A stretch of 50,794 bases of DNA from JBICIG01 sp043101605 (GTDB lineage: Bacteria > Planctomycetota > Phycisphaerae > Phycisphaerales > UBA1924). The notes beneath the pieces are model-generated. The model did no database searches and had not been told where the DNA came from. It saw only the letters and a program-made list of their open reading frames with translations. Location of the stretch: the NCBI GenBank assembly GCA_043101605.1, contig JBICIG010000059.1:1-50794 (forward strand). The letters run 5' to 3'. Position numbers and translations under genes: made by a program. Below are positions 17,766 to 25,831 of this stretch, piece by piece; the stretch's first letter is position 1, and each line of letters begins with the position of its first letter.

Positions 17766-17873
17766 TCGGCCGGGTCCGTCCCGCTCGCGACCCTGCGGAA
17801 TCACGGGATGTTCGTGGAGTCGATCGGCGGCGCGGTCTACCATCCGGGCCCCGCTCGCCGCGGGTCCACGCCC

Positions 17874-18302
17874 ATGGATTCCACCGTCCAGACCGAGTTC
17901 TCGATCTATCTCGCCGACCGTCCGGGCGAGTTGGCGGGCGTGCTGGAAGCCGCGCGGGCGGCGGGCGTCGAGATCCAAGGGCTGGTCGTCGGGCACAACC
18001 ATTCCAAGGGCTTGGTGCGGATGCTCGGGACCCCCGAAGAGGCCCTCCGCCGCATCCTTGAGCAACTGGTCGAGTCGGGGGCGGGTCCGTGCGTCGAAGC
18101 GCCGGTCGTGGTGGTGCCGATCGCGGATCGTCCGGGGCTCTTCCGCGAGCTGGCCGCCGAACTGGCGCTCGACGATGTGAACCTTCAGCACGCGTACGCG
18201 ATCCCGCCGCGCCCCGGCTCGGACAACGGGCACGGCATGAGCTTCGTGCTCCGCGTTTCGGATGTCGACCAGACCCGCAAGACGCTCGACCGGCTCGCGT
18301 GA
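17874..18302 (+). CDS. Tandem ACT-domain protein
   Basis: The 142-residue cytoplasmic protein consists of two ACT domains and nothing else. The first covers residues about 5-70 (FSIYLADRPGELAGVLEAA) and the second about 72-140 (VVVVPIADRPGLFRELAAEL). ACT domains bind amino acids or other small ligands and usually regulate a partner enzyme. Stand-alone pairs are known as GcvR-like and other amino-acid sensor proteins, but I cannot assign this one. The ATG at 17874 begins just before the first beta strand; an in-frame ATG at 17808 would add 22 residues that do not match the fold. TACCAT at 17838-17843 is a possible -10 box. Confidence 0.75.
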   Translation: MDSTVQTEFSIYLADRPGELAGVLEAARAAGVEIQGLVVGHNHSKGLVRMLGTPEEALRRILEQLVESGAGPCVEAPVVVVPIADRPGLFRELAAELALDDVNLQHAYAIPPRPGSDNGHGMSFVLRVSDVDQTRKTLDRLA

Positions 18303-18404
18303 GCGGTTCCGGTGCGCGGGGTCCGGTGTTCGGGCGTCTGAATCGACCGGGGCGTGCGCACGAACCCGAGGGGAGAGAGTGGATCGCCCGCCGCCGGCGG
18401 CCTG

Positions 18405-18410
18405 TAATCT
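18405..18410 (+). promoter_or_regulatory. -10 box (TAATCT) for nuoB
   Basis: TAATCT lies 30 bases before the ATG. A leader of about 24 bases would include the GGGAG ribosome binding site at 18429-18433, so unlike many neighbours this gene looks leadered. Confidence 0.45.
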
Positions 18411-18440
18411 GTGAGCGATCGAGTCTTAGGGAGCCTCCGC

Positions 18441-19016
18441 ATGGGTATCGAAGCCGCCCTCGACCAGGACACCTTTCTGACGACCCAGCTCCAGCGGGTC
18501 ATCAACTGGGCTCGGCGGAGTTCGCTGTGGCCCATGCCCTTCGCGACCGCGTGCTGCGGGATCGAGTTCATGGCGACCGCCTGCAGCCGGTACGACCTCG
18601 CCCGGTTCGGGGCCGAGGTGGCGCGCTTCAGCCCGCGTCAGGCCGACCTGATGGTCGTCGCCGGCCGCGTGGGCATCAAGATGCTCCCCGTGCTCCAGCG
18701 GATCTACGAGCAGATGACCGAGCCCAAGTGGGTGATCTCGATGGGGGCGTGCGCCTCGACCGGCGGCGTGTTCGACACCTATGCAACGGTGCAGGGGTGC
18801 GACCAGTTCATCCCGGTCGATGTGTATGTGCCCGGGTGCCCGCCGCGCCCCGAGATGCTCATCGAGGGCGTCATGGCGATCCAGCGACACATCGACAACG
18901 AGGGCATCCCGCCCAAGGGGCCCGACGGCAAGCGGATCCCGCTTGGGCTGACCGTCCAGCCGACGCACACCGTGCGTCCGCAGCCCCTGCCGATCGGCGT
19001 GAACATCAGCAACTGA
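18441..19016 (+). CDS. nuoB: NADH-quinone oxidoreductase subunit B, encoded alone
   Basis: The 191-residue subunit carries iron-sulfur cluster N2, the last electron carrier of respiratory complex I before quinone. The four cluster ligands are all present: Cys38 and Cys39 (ATACCGIEFM), Cys104 (GACASTGG) and Cys133 (VPGCPPRPE). Length and order match the family. The ATG at 18441 follows GGGAG at a spacing of 7. In most bacteria nuoB sits between nuoA and nuoC; here the flanking genes are an ACT-domain protein and cardiolipin synthase, so it is separated from the rest of the complex. Confidence 0.95.
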   Translation: MGIEAALDQDTFLTTQLQRVINWARRSSLWPMPFATACCGIEFMATACSRYDLARFGAEVARFSPRQADLMVVAGRVGIKMLPVLQRIYEQMTEPKWVISMGACASTGGVFDTYATVQGCDQFIPVDVYVPGCPPRPEMLIEGVMAIQRHIDNEGIPPKGPDGKRIPLGLTVQPTHTVRPQPLPIGVNISN

Positions 19017-19090
19017 GTCGGCCCGTTCGGCCCGTCGGCTGACCGCGGCACCCGCGCGCACGCTCCGCGTCGATCGGCGACACTGCCCGT

Positions 19091-20551
19091 GTGCCCGATG
19101 TCACGATCTCCACGCTGCTGCTGTTCCTGGTCGACTGGGGGTTCCGGCTCGGGTTCGCGCTGCACATTCTGCTCCGACGCCGCCCGCTGGCGGTGACGCT
19201 GACCTGGATCGCGATCGTGCTCGTGGTGCCGGTCGCGGGGATCGTGCTGTACCTGTTCTTCGGGCAGCTCCGGCTCGGCGAGGACCGGCTGGTCTGGTTC
19301 AAGCGCTTCACCCACGAGATGTTCGAGGACGCCGAGGCGGTCTTCCGCCAGCGGGGTGAGCTCGCGACGCGCGACGCGGACCACGCGGCGGCCGAGCAGA
19401 TCCAGCGGTTCGCGGCGCACGCGGGGCACCTGCCGGCGTTGTCGGGCAACCATGTCGATCTGATCGCCGACACCGACGCGTTCCTTGATGGGCTGATCGC
19501 CGAGCTCGAGCGCGCCGAGCGCAGCGCGTTCATCCAGACCTATATCTGGCAGCCGAGCGCGCGCACGCAGGAAGTCGTCGACGCGATCGCGGCGGCGGCG
19601 CGGCGGGGCGTGGACTGCCGCGTCCTCGCCGACGGGGTGGGCGCCTATCAATGGCTCGCCAGCGAGTCGCGCCGCGAGCTCAAGCGGGCGGGGGCGCGGA
19701 TCGTCTCGGAGATGCCCGTGGGCCCGTTCCGGCTGCTGTTTCGTCGGCTCGACATCCGCAACCACCGCAAGATCGCGGTGTTCGACGGGCGTGTCGCGTT
19801 CGTGGGTTCGCACAATCTCACCGACTCGACCTTCGGGACGGGCGAGCGGGATTCGGTCGGACCCTGGATCGACGCGAGCGTGCGCATCGAGGGCCCGGCG
19901 GCGCAGGCGCTGCAACTCGTGCTGCTGCGGGACTGGGAGTTCGACGCGAGCGAGCGGGTGATCTCGGTGCGCCGGTTCATGCCCGATCTCGAGCCCGCGG
20001 GCGGGGCCGTGGCGCAGGTGATCCCCTCGGGGCCCGGGATCAACGCGCGGGCGTTCGAGCAGACGCTGCTGACCGCGTTGTACTCGGCGCGGCGGGAGGC
20101 GCTGCTGGTCACGCCTTACTTTGTCCCCGACGAGCCGACGCAGCGGGCGATCACGGCGGCGGCGGGTCGGGGGGTGCGTGTGGTGCTGCTCATGCCCCGG
20201 CGCAACGACAGCCTGCTGGTCGCCAGCGCCGCCAAGTCGTGCTTCCCGGAGTTGCTGCGCGCGGGGGTGGAGATCCACGAGTACACGCCGGCGCTGCTGC
20301 ACGCCAAGCTCATCGCGATCGACGACACCGTGGCGTTCGCGGGCTCGTCGAACCTGGACATGCGGAGCTTCGAGTTGAACTTCGAGGTGATGCTCGCGCT
20401 CTACGACCGGCCGAGCATCGCGCTGGTGCGCGCGCAGATTGAGCGCTACCTCGACGCGAGCGAGCGGATCGATCCGGCGGCGTGGGAATCGGTCTCGATC
20501 CCCCGCCGACTCGGATACAACCTGGCGAACCTCGCAAGCCAGATCCTGTGA
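19091..20551 (+). CDS. cls: Cardiolipin synthase
   Basis: The 486-residue membrane enzyme condenses phosphatidylglycerol molecules to cardiolipin. Two N-terminal membrane segments (about residues 8-25 and 35-57) precede two phospholipase-D catalytic repeats: HRKIAVFD (His225, Lys227, Asp232) and HAKLIAID (His404, Lys406, Asp411), each followed by the usual GSHN or GSSN. Length and layout match ClsA-type enzymes. The GTG start at 19091 lies six bases after GACACT, a weak version of the leaderless -10 pattern. The gene is convergent with the hydrolase at 20561, only nine bases apart. Another PLD-family gene is at 30749. Confidence 0.93.
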   Translation: MPDVTISTLLLFLVDWGFRLGFALHILLRRRPLAVTLTWIAIVLVVPVAGIVLYLFFGQLRLGEDRLVWFKRFTHEMFEDAEAVFRQRGELATRDADHAAAEQIQRFAAHAGHLPALSGNHVDLIADTDAFLDGLIAELERAERSAFIQTYIWQPSARTQEVVDAIAAAARRGVDCRVLADGVGAYQWLASESRRELKRAGARIVSEMPVGPFRLLFRRLDIRNHRKIAVFDGRVAFVGSHNLTDSTFGTGERDSVGPWIDASVRIEGPAAQALQLVLLRDWEFDASERVISVRRFMPDLEPAGGAVAQVIPSGPGINARAFEQTLLTALYSARREALLVTPYFVPDEPTQRAITAAAGRGVRVVLLMPRRNDSLLVASAAKSCFPELLRAGVEIHEYTPALLHAKLIAIDDTVAFAGSSNLDMRSFELNFEVMLALYDRPSIALVRAQIERYLDASERIDPAAWESVSIPRRLGYNLANLASQIL

Positions 20552-20560
20552 TCGGGCGGG

Positions 20561-21481
20561 CTACTCGGGCGGGGTCCACAGTTCGCCCAAGTCGCGGCCG
20601 ACGATGCGGTCGGCATCGTCGCCGGCGATCTCGAGCAGGCGACGCATGGGCTCGTCGGGGTGTTCGTCGCTGAGCGGGAAGGTCGAGTGGTGGACGGGCA
20701 TGAGGTAGTTGGCGCCGCTCTGGAGGAACATGTCCCAGACTTCCTCGGGGGTGGCGTGCTGGTGCTGCCAAGGCTCGTAGGCACCGATGCCGAAGACCGC
20801 GAGATCGAGTTTGTCGGTTTCGGCGAGTCCTTCGAAGGCGCGGGTGAACGCGGTGTCGCCCGTGACGAGCACGCGGCGGTCGCCCGAATCGAGGACATAG
20901 CTGTTGTAGCCGCGCCTGCGATCGAGGGCCCGGCGGGCTCCCCAGTGGTTGGGCTGGATCGCCGCGACGGTCAGGGCGGGTGTGGTGGGCGGGCCGCCGG
21001 CGTGCGCCGATCGCGGGTGGTCGAGCGTGTGGTCCCAGCCGAGTTCCTCGACCGAGCCGAAGCCCTTGGGGATGAGCCGGCGGGTGCGCGTCGCGGTGAT
21101 GACGCGTGTGCGCGGGTCGGCCAGACGCTTGAGCGTGGGGCGGTCGAGGTGATCGAAGTGGGCGTGGGTCAGGAGCAGGAGGTCGAGCGTGGGGAGGCGT
21201 TCGATGGTCAGGGCGGGCTTGATCAGGCGCTCGACGCCCACCGTGCGCCCGATCAGGCGCAGCCCGATCCGGTCGCCCAGCACGGGGTCGACCGCGATCC
21301 AGCATCCGGCCAGGCGGAGGAGGATCGAGGCGTGACCGAGCCACGCGGCGGCGAGGGAGAGGTCGGGCGCCGAGTCGTCGAGTTCCAGCGTGCCCGCTTC
21401 GGCCGCGGTGCAGGGGCGCCCCAGCAGCGAGCGGACGAGCGCCCGCGGGTATCGGCGCAGCCCGGAGCGAGCCATCGCCAT
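20561..21481 (-). CDS. Metallo-beta-lactamase-fold hydrolase, NAPE-PLD/UlaG-like
   Basis: The protein of about 306 residues has the metal site of this superfamily: THAHFDHLD (the HxHxDH motif), VTGDTAF (bridging aspartate) and PVHHSTFPLSDEH towards the C-terminus. WLGHASILLRLAGCWIAVDPVL near the N-terminus is the typical first strand pair of the NAPE-PLD/UlaG branch. It is cytoplasmic or peripheral with no signal peptide. The substrate cannot be read from sequence; a phosphodiester or lactone is likely. I chose ATG 21481; a GTG at 21547 would add 22 Pro/Ser-rich residues and neither start has a clear ribosome binding site. It diverges from the alpha/beta-hydrolase gene. Confidence 0.82.
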   Translation of the reverse strand: MAMARSGLRRYPRALVRSLLGRPCTAAEAGTLELDDSAPDLSLAAAWLGHASILLRLAGCWIAVDPVLGDRIGLRLIGRTVGVERLIKPALTIERLPTLDLLLLTHAHFDHLDRPTLKRLADPRTRVITATRTRRLIPKGFGSVEELGWDHTLDHPRSAHAGGPPTTPALTVAAIQPNHWGARRALDRRRGYNSYVLDSGDRRVLVTGDTAFTRAFEGLAETDKLDLAVFGIGAYEPWQHQHATPEEVWDMFLQSGANYLMPVHHSTFPLSDEHPDEPMRRLLEIAGDDADRIVGRDLGELWTPPE

Positions 21482-21598
21482 CCGGTTGGGACGGGGCGGG
21501 GAGCCGGCGGATTCCGGGGAGGGGCGTGCCACGGGTGTATTGAACACGCCGGCGGGCGTCGGGACCAGCGGGGGGGATCACGCGGTGCCGGGGGTTCG

Positions 21599-21604
21599 TA
21601 CGCT
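21599..21604 (+). promoter_or_regulatory. -10 box (TACGCT) before the hydrolase lipoprotein
   Basis: TACGCT ends six bases before the GTG at 21611. This supports choosing that GTG although the frame is open for hundreds of bases further upstream. Confidence 0.5.
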
Positions 21605-21610
21605 TTGGGT

Positions 21611-22954
21611 GTGACGCGATCCATATCAGAGCGTTCGGGGCGTTCGGGGCGGGTGTGCCTGCTGGGCTTGTGCGCGGCGGCGTGCGCGCTGGGCGGGTGC
21701 GTGCGGTTCTCGCCGGCGGCGGGGGATCGCGCGGGGGCGCCGGGGTGGACGCCGATCCCCGAGGAGGCGTGGCCGGCGCGGCGTCCTTACACCGCGCGGA
21801 TCCGCATCGGGGAGGACGACCTGGCGCGGTATCGGCGGGTGTTCGGCGGAATGACGCGCGACGGGCTGTCGCTGCTGGGCTCGATCGACGCGACGCCGAC
21901 CGACCTGGGATGGACGGGCACGATCCGGCTCGTCGAGATGGGCGTCGAGGAGCGCGAGCGGGCGCGGCATCGGATCGAGTGGTCCCGGATGTTCCTGGGT
22001 TTCAGCGCGCGGGAGCCCGTGTTCGCGGATCCGCGCCCGGTCGGCGATGACTCGATGCCCGAGGCGTACCGGCAGGATGTGCAGTCGATCATCACGGTGC
22101 GGCTGTTCGAGCCGCCAACGCGGGAGCGGTGGGGGACGATCGTTCATCTGACGGGCATCATGGGGCTGTCGCCCGAGGTGGGGACGGTTCGGGCGTGGCA
22201 GCGGCTGGGGTGGCGGGTGCTGGTGGTGAGCCCGCCGGCGACGCGGTTCGTCGGGGGGGATGTGCTGCGTCGGGGCGTCGAGATCGAACTCGACCCCGAG
22301 GAGCCCCGGGAGGAGGAACTCGAGCGGATCGGGAGGCTGCTGGCGCGGGAGGTCGATGCGAGGCTGGCGGACTGGTCGTACACCGTCGAGGCGGTGCTGG
22401 ATGAACTCGAGCGGGAGGGAGAGCTCGCGGGGGATGAGGCGCTGGTGCTCAGCGGGCTGAGCATGGGGGCGATCGTGTCGCCGGCGGTCGCGGCGCGGAT
22501 GCCCGGGCGTTTCGACGCGGCGGTGCTGACGGCCGGGGGCGGGGACTTCCTGACGATCATGCGCTCCACGCTTCTGCCCGGGGCGGGGGCGAAGATCACG
22601 CGCGGCGGGCGGGCGATCTCGGCGGTGGAGCGGTCGGTGGTGGCCCGGGCGTATCGCGAGGCGAGCAGGCTGGACCCGGTGAACGCGGCGATGTCGCTGC
22701 GTGGGACGCCGGTGCTGATGCTGCACGCGGCGTGGGACGCGATCGTGCCTTCGTCATCGGGGGATCGGCTGCGGGCGGCGTTGGGCGAGCCCGACCGGAT
22801 CACCTTCCTGACGGGGCATGTGGGGCTGAGCTGGGTGTTCCAGACGCAGGCCGAGCCGATCCATCGATGGCTGATGGAGCACGCGGCGGGTGGCGGGGCG
22901 CGCAACAAAGCGCCCGGCTCGGAGCCGGGCGCTTGGGGAGTGGAATCGCGTTGA
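21611..22954 (+). CDS. Alpha/beta-hydrolase-fold lipoprotein
   Basis: The 447-residue exported protein has a signal sequence ending in the lipobox ALGGC (Cys30). The alpha/beta-hydrolase core has its nucleophile elbow at GLSMGA (Ser), an acid in HAAWDAIVPSSSGDRL and a histidine in LTGHVGL, so the catalytic triad is complete. The N-terminal 150 residues form an extra domain before the oxyanion segment (HLTGIMGLSPEV). Substrate unknown; esterase or lipase is a fair guess. The C-terminus from about NKAPGSEPGA is encoded by a perfect hairpin that appears to be the rpmH terminator on the other strand. The GTG start is fixed by the adjacent -10 box and the signal peptide that follows. Confidence 0.8.
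   Translation: MTRSISERSGRSGRVCLLGLCAAACALGGCVRFSPAAGDRAGAPGWTPIPEEAWPARRPYTARIRIGEDDLARYRRVFGGMTRDGLSLLGSIDATPTDLGWTGTIRLVEMGVEERERARHRIEWSRMFLGFSAREPVFADPRPVGDDSMPEAYRQDVQSIITVRLFEPPTRERWGTIVHLTGIMGLSPEVGTVRAWQRLGWRVLVVSPPATRFVGGDVLRRGVEIELDPEEPREEELERIGRLLAREVDARLADWSYTVEAVLDELEREGELAGDEALVLSGLSMGAIVSPAVAARMPGRFDAAVLTAGGGDFLTIMRSTLLPGAGAKITRGGRAISAVERSVVARAYREASRLDPVNAAMSLRGTPVLMLHAAWDAIVPSSSGDRLRAALGEPDRITFLTGHVGLSWVFQTQAEPIHRWLMEHAAGGGARNKAPGSEPGAWGVESR
22908..22934 (-). terminator. Hairpin terminator for rpmH inside the 3' end of the convergent gene
   Basis: AAGCGCCCGGCTC pairs with GAGCCGGGCGCTT, 13 bp with a one-base centre. On the minus strand it is followed by TTGTTG, so it would best terminate rpmH. 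It lies within the last 16 codons of the hydrolase gene. Confidence 0.6.
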
Positions 22955-22963
22955 GCGTGCGGA

Positions 22964-23110
22964 TCAGCGGTCGGCGGTGTTGACGGATCGGCCGACGCGG
23001 CGCTGACGGTTGATGAGCTTGCGGCCGCTCTTGGTCTTCATGCGGGCGCGGAAGCCGAGTTGCCGCTTGCGCTTGATCCGGCTGACTCGGCGGGGGTAAT
23101 GCATCGCCAT
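22964..23110 (-). CDS. rpmH: Ribosomal protein bL34
   Basis: The 48-residue basic protein is a component of the large ribosomal subunit. It reads MAMHYPRRVSRIKRKRQLGF and then RARMKTKSGRKLINRQRR, matching the bL34 core (KRKxxxGFRxRMxTKxGRK...RRRxGR). The N-terminus is different from the usual MKRTFQPS form. ATG at 23110 follows GAGGA with suitable spacing; an in-frame ATG two codons later (23104) is the alternative. Usually rpmH is followed by rnpA; here the downstream neighbour is a convergent hydrolase and the upstream one is divergent rnc, so the rpmH-rnpA-yidC cluster is broken. Confidence 0.93.
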   Translation of the reverse strand: MAMHYPRRVSRIKRKRQLGFRARMKTKSGRKLINRQRRVGRSVNTADR

Positions 23111-23422
23111 GGGTCGGTCCTCTGGTTGCGGTCGTCGGGCCCCCTGGCCCGTCGGGCTGGGAGTCTAGGCACGCCTCGGGCTTGGGGCGAGTCCGGGGGG
23201 GAAGGGCCGAGGCGTCCGATCATCGCGCGGGCCCCGGGGGAATGTGGGGCAAACCGGGGGGAGCGTGCGGGGCGGGGGCGGCGGATCGGGCGGAGAGGGA
23301 ATCGGGGGCTCAAGGAGTCTTGCAGGTGGGCCGATGGCGCGGGTAAACTCGCCCGGTTCAACGCGTTCGGGCGGGCGACCCCGTCTGCCGGCTCCCCGCG
23401 GCGGGGGCCCGCCGAGATCGAT
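23111..23422. other. Divergent intergenic region between rpmH and rnc
   Basis: About 310 bases with no convincing gene. TAAACT at 23344-23349 (plus strand) is a good -10 candidate for rnc with a leader of about 70 bases. The rest is GC-rich and shows no clear structure. Confidence 0.45.
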
Positions 23423-24169
23423 ATGCAAGACGCCACCCCGTCAACGCTCGAGGAAGCCCTCGGGCACCGGTTTGCCGATCCGTCGCTCCTGGAGCACGCG
23501 TTGCGTCATGCCTCGACGACGGAGGACCGGAAGGAATCGAACGAGCGGCTCGAATTCCTGGGAGACGCGATCCTGGGGATGGTCGTCTGCGAGATGATCT
23601 TCGATCGGTTCCCCGACCTGCTCGAGGGGGAGATGACCAAGATCAAGTCGGCGGTGGTGTCGCGGGGCGCGTGCGCCAGCGCGGCCAAGCGGCTGGGGCT
23701 CGAGGAGGCGATGGTCATCGGCAAGGGGATGGCGCAGCAGCGCGAGTTGCCGCGCTCGCTGGCGGCGGCGGTGTTCGAGGCGGTGATCGCGGCGATCTAC
23801 CTGGACGCGGGGTTCGAGGCGGCGGCGTCGTTCGTGCGCGCGCAGATGGGCCCGGTGGTCGAGCGGGCGCACCGGAGCGGGCACCAGCAGAACTTCAAGT
23901 CGCTGCTGCAGCAGTCGGCGCAGCAGCTTCTGGGCGAAGCGCCGAGCTACCGGATCCTCGATGAGAAGGGCCCGGACCACGCCAAGTGCTTCAAGATCGC
24001 GGTGGAGGTGGGGGGGCGTCGGTTCGAGCCGGCGTGGGGCCCCTCGAAGAAGCAGTCCGAGCAGCAGGCGGCGCTGAACGCGCTGCGCGACCTGGGCGTG
24101 ATCGAGGATCACGACGGGGAGATGCTGCTGGCGGACCTGTCGGCGGACACCTCGCCCGACGACGAGTGA
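23423..24169 (+). CDS. rnc: Ribonuclease III
   Basis: The 248-residue endonuclease cuts double-stranded RNA in rRNA maturation and mRNA decay. Residues about 8-150 are the RNase III domain with the signature NERLEFLGDAIL (40-51), giving metal ligands Glu44 and Asp48, and FEAVIAAIYLD with Glu119. The third-site aspartate, expected three residues before Glu119 (ADxFE in most family members), is alanine here (LAAAVFE). Residues about 165-230 are the double-stranded RNA-binding domain, ending GPSKKQSEQQAALNAL. ATG at 23423 has only a weak GAG upstream; the preceding frame does not look like protein. It is convergent with the EEP lipoprotein gene, 14 bases apart. Confidence 0.93.
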   Translation: MQDATPSTLEEALGHRFADPSLLEHALRHASTTEDRKESNERLEFLGDAILGMVVCEMIFDRFPDLLEGEMTKIKSAVVSRGACASAAKRLGLEEAMVIGKGMAQQRELPRSLAAAVFEAVIAAIYLDAGFEAAASFVRAQMGPVVERAHRSGHQQNFKSLLQQSAQQLLGEAPSYRILDEKGPDHAKCFKIAVEVGGRRFEPAWGPSKKQSEQQAALNALRDLGVIEDHDGEMLLADLSADTSPDDE

Positions 24170-24183
24170 CCGACGACGGATGA

Positions 24184-25794
24184 TCAGCGCGGGCGGAGAT
24201 CGATGACGACGGGCTTGTGGTCGCTGGCGGTGGTGTCGCCGCGCTCCAGACCGGCGGCCTGCAGGGCCGCATCGGAGAGGCGTGCGTCGTCGAGGACGAA
24301 GGCGTTGAGGAGGTCGGCGTTGGCGCCGGAGTAGACGAGGTAGTCGAGCCGGCCGGGGGAGAACGCGCTGCGGGCGTCGAACCAGGTGTAGACCGCGGCG
24401 TCGCCGAGCACATAGGGTGCGGCGATCTCGAGGTCGCTCGCGTCCTCGTCGAGGTCGTCGACGAGCGAGGCGAGCGGGGGGAACGAGCCGACGAGGTTGA
24501 GGTCGCCCCCGATGACGCGGGTGGTGCGCCAGGATGGGGCGATGTTGGCGAACGCGGCGTTGATGGCTTCGGCTTCGGCGACGCGGCGGATGTCCTCGCG
24601 GCTGCCGGCGCTCCCGCAGCACTTGAGATGGACGCTGGCGACGATGGTGTCGCGGAGGGGCGTCTGGACGAGGGCGGCGACATAACGGACGGGGTAGTTG
24701 CTCCCGCCGGCGTCGACGGGGATGGGCGCGGTGTCGGTGTCGATGATGGGCTGTCGGCTGATGATGCCGACGCCCTGGTCGGGCTTGGCGACGGCGAACC
24801 ACGCGCCGCCGACATGCTCGTTGAACCACGCGACGAGCGCCTCGCCGTCGGCGCCGTCCCATTCCTGGACGAGGACGACATCGGGCTCGACGGCGCGCAC
24901 GACGCGGGCGAAGGGCTCGGGGTTGTCGCGTGGCGCGGCGCGGAGGACATTCCACGACATGACACGGACGGCGTCGCCGCGGCGGCGCGGGATGGCAGTG
25001 TCGGCCAGGGCCGGGGTGTCGATTCGGGGCGGGAGGGCGAACGCGAACGGATCGGAGGCGCCGATGAGGCTGCCGCGGTCGTCGAAGAGCGCGAGCACGC
25101 CGGCGCCCTGCCCGGTGCCCGCGTCGGCGATCGCGCCGCGGCGCGAGGTGACGGGGGTGGGGTTTGGGTTGTCGGGGCTGGCGATGGGGTCGCCCATCGG
25201 GACGGGCTCGGGGTCGATGGGCTCGGCTTCGAGGACGATTGAGCGTGCGATGCGGGCTTCGTACCACTCGGCGGCGAAGGTGGGGGCAAAGTGGAAGTCG
25301 GCGGCGGCGTGCCCGATGTTGTCGCGGTTGCCGCGGGTGTCGTGGCGGAAGACGGCGACGCCGTTGCCTCGCCCGTCGCTGCCGCGGGGCGAGAAGAGGA
25401 TCTCGGCATCGACGCCCATGCCTGCGGCTTCAGGGATTTCGGTGTTGCCGGTGAGGGTGTTGCCGTCGACATCGAGGTAGAGGGCGAGGGTTTCGTCCGA
25501 GGACTGAAGGGTGGTCTGATCGCCCTCGACCTTGAAGCGCAGGTAGACATACTCGTCGTCGGCGAGGGCGGCGGCTTCGACGGGCCACTCGCTCGTGTCG
25601 CCGTCGATCGCGACCTGCAGGTCCTCAGCGAGGACGGGGTAGCGCTCGGAGTAGGCGCGGTCGCGGGCGACTTCGGGGCCGGGGCCGGGCCTGGGGCGGG
25701 TGACGCCGCAGGCGGCGAGGGTCGCGAGGGTCGCGGCGAGGAGGGCGCGGGAGGCGGGGCGGCGGAGGGCGCGTCGATGGCTGCGTTCGGTCAT
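24184..25794 (-). CDS. Endonuclease/exonuclease/phosphatase-fold lipoprotein with N-terminal CBM9-like domain
   Basis: The 536-residue exported protein has a lipobox LAAC (about residue 29). Residues about 55-200 resemble a family 9 carbohydrate-binding (DOMON-like) domain (IDGDTSEWPVEAAALADDEY, LALYLDVDGN). Residues about 270-536 are an EEP domain with the conserved blocks MSWNVLRA, VLVQEWDG, SVHLKCCG, GGDLNLVG, LDYLVYSG and ASDHKPVVIDL, so the DNase-I-like metal site is complete. The substrate may be an extracellular nucleic acid, phospholipid or phosphoester. The start is set by a -10 box six bases upstream. It lies just downstream of the kinase gene but appears to have its own promoter in the 37-base gap. 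Confidence 0.85.
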   Translation of the reverse strand: MTERSHRRALRRPASRALLAATLATLAACGVTRPRPGPGPEVARDRAYSERYPVLAEDLQVAIDGDTSEWPVEAAALADDEYVYLRFKVEGDQTTLQSSDETLALYLDVDGNTLTGNTEIPEAAGMGVDAEILFSPRGSDGRGNGVAVFRHDTRGNRDNIGHAAADFHFAPTFAAEWYEARIARSIVLEAEPIDPEPVPMGDPIASPDNPNPTPVTSRRGAIADAGTGQGAGVLALFDDRGSLIGASDPFAFALPPRIDTPALADTAIPRRRGDAVRVMSWNVLRAAPRDNPEPFARVVRAVEPDVVLVQEWDGADGEALVAWFNEHVGGAWFAVAKPDQGVGIISRQPIIDTDTAPIPVDAGGSNYPVRYVAALVQTPLRDTIVASVHLKCCGSAGSREDIRRVAEAEAINAAFANIAPSWRTTRVIGGDLNLVGSFPPLASLVDDLDEDASDLEIAAPYVLGDAAVYTWFDARSAFSPGRLDYLVYSGANADLLNAFVLDDARLSDAALQAAGLERGDTTASDHKPVVIDLRPR

Positions 25795-25800
25795 GCCGCA

Positions 25801-25806
25801 AGCATA
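25801..25806 (-). promoter_or_regulatory. -10 box (TATGCT, minus strand) before the EEP lipoprotein
   Basis: Read on the minus strand, TATGCT ends six bases before the ATG at 25794. This matches the leaderless arrangement. Confidence 0.5.
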
Positions 25807-25831
25807 AGCGGGGAGCCGGGAGCGGGGGCGC

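Noticed and set aside
16476..18233. Minus-strand open frame across the rluB tail, lipoprotein and ACT genes
   Set aside because: Arg/Gly/Ala-rich shadow of low-complexity DNA; no promoter, ribosome binding site or domain.
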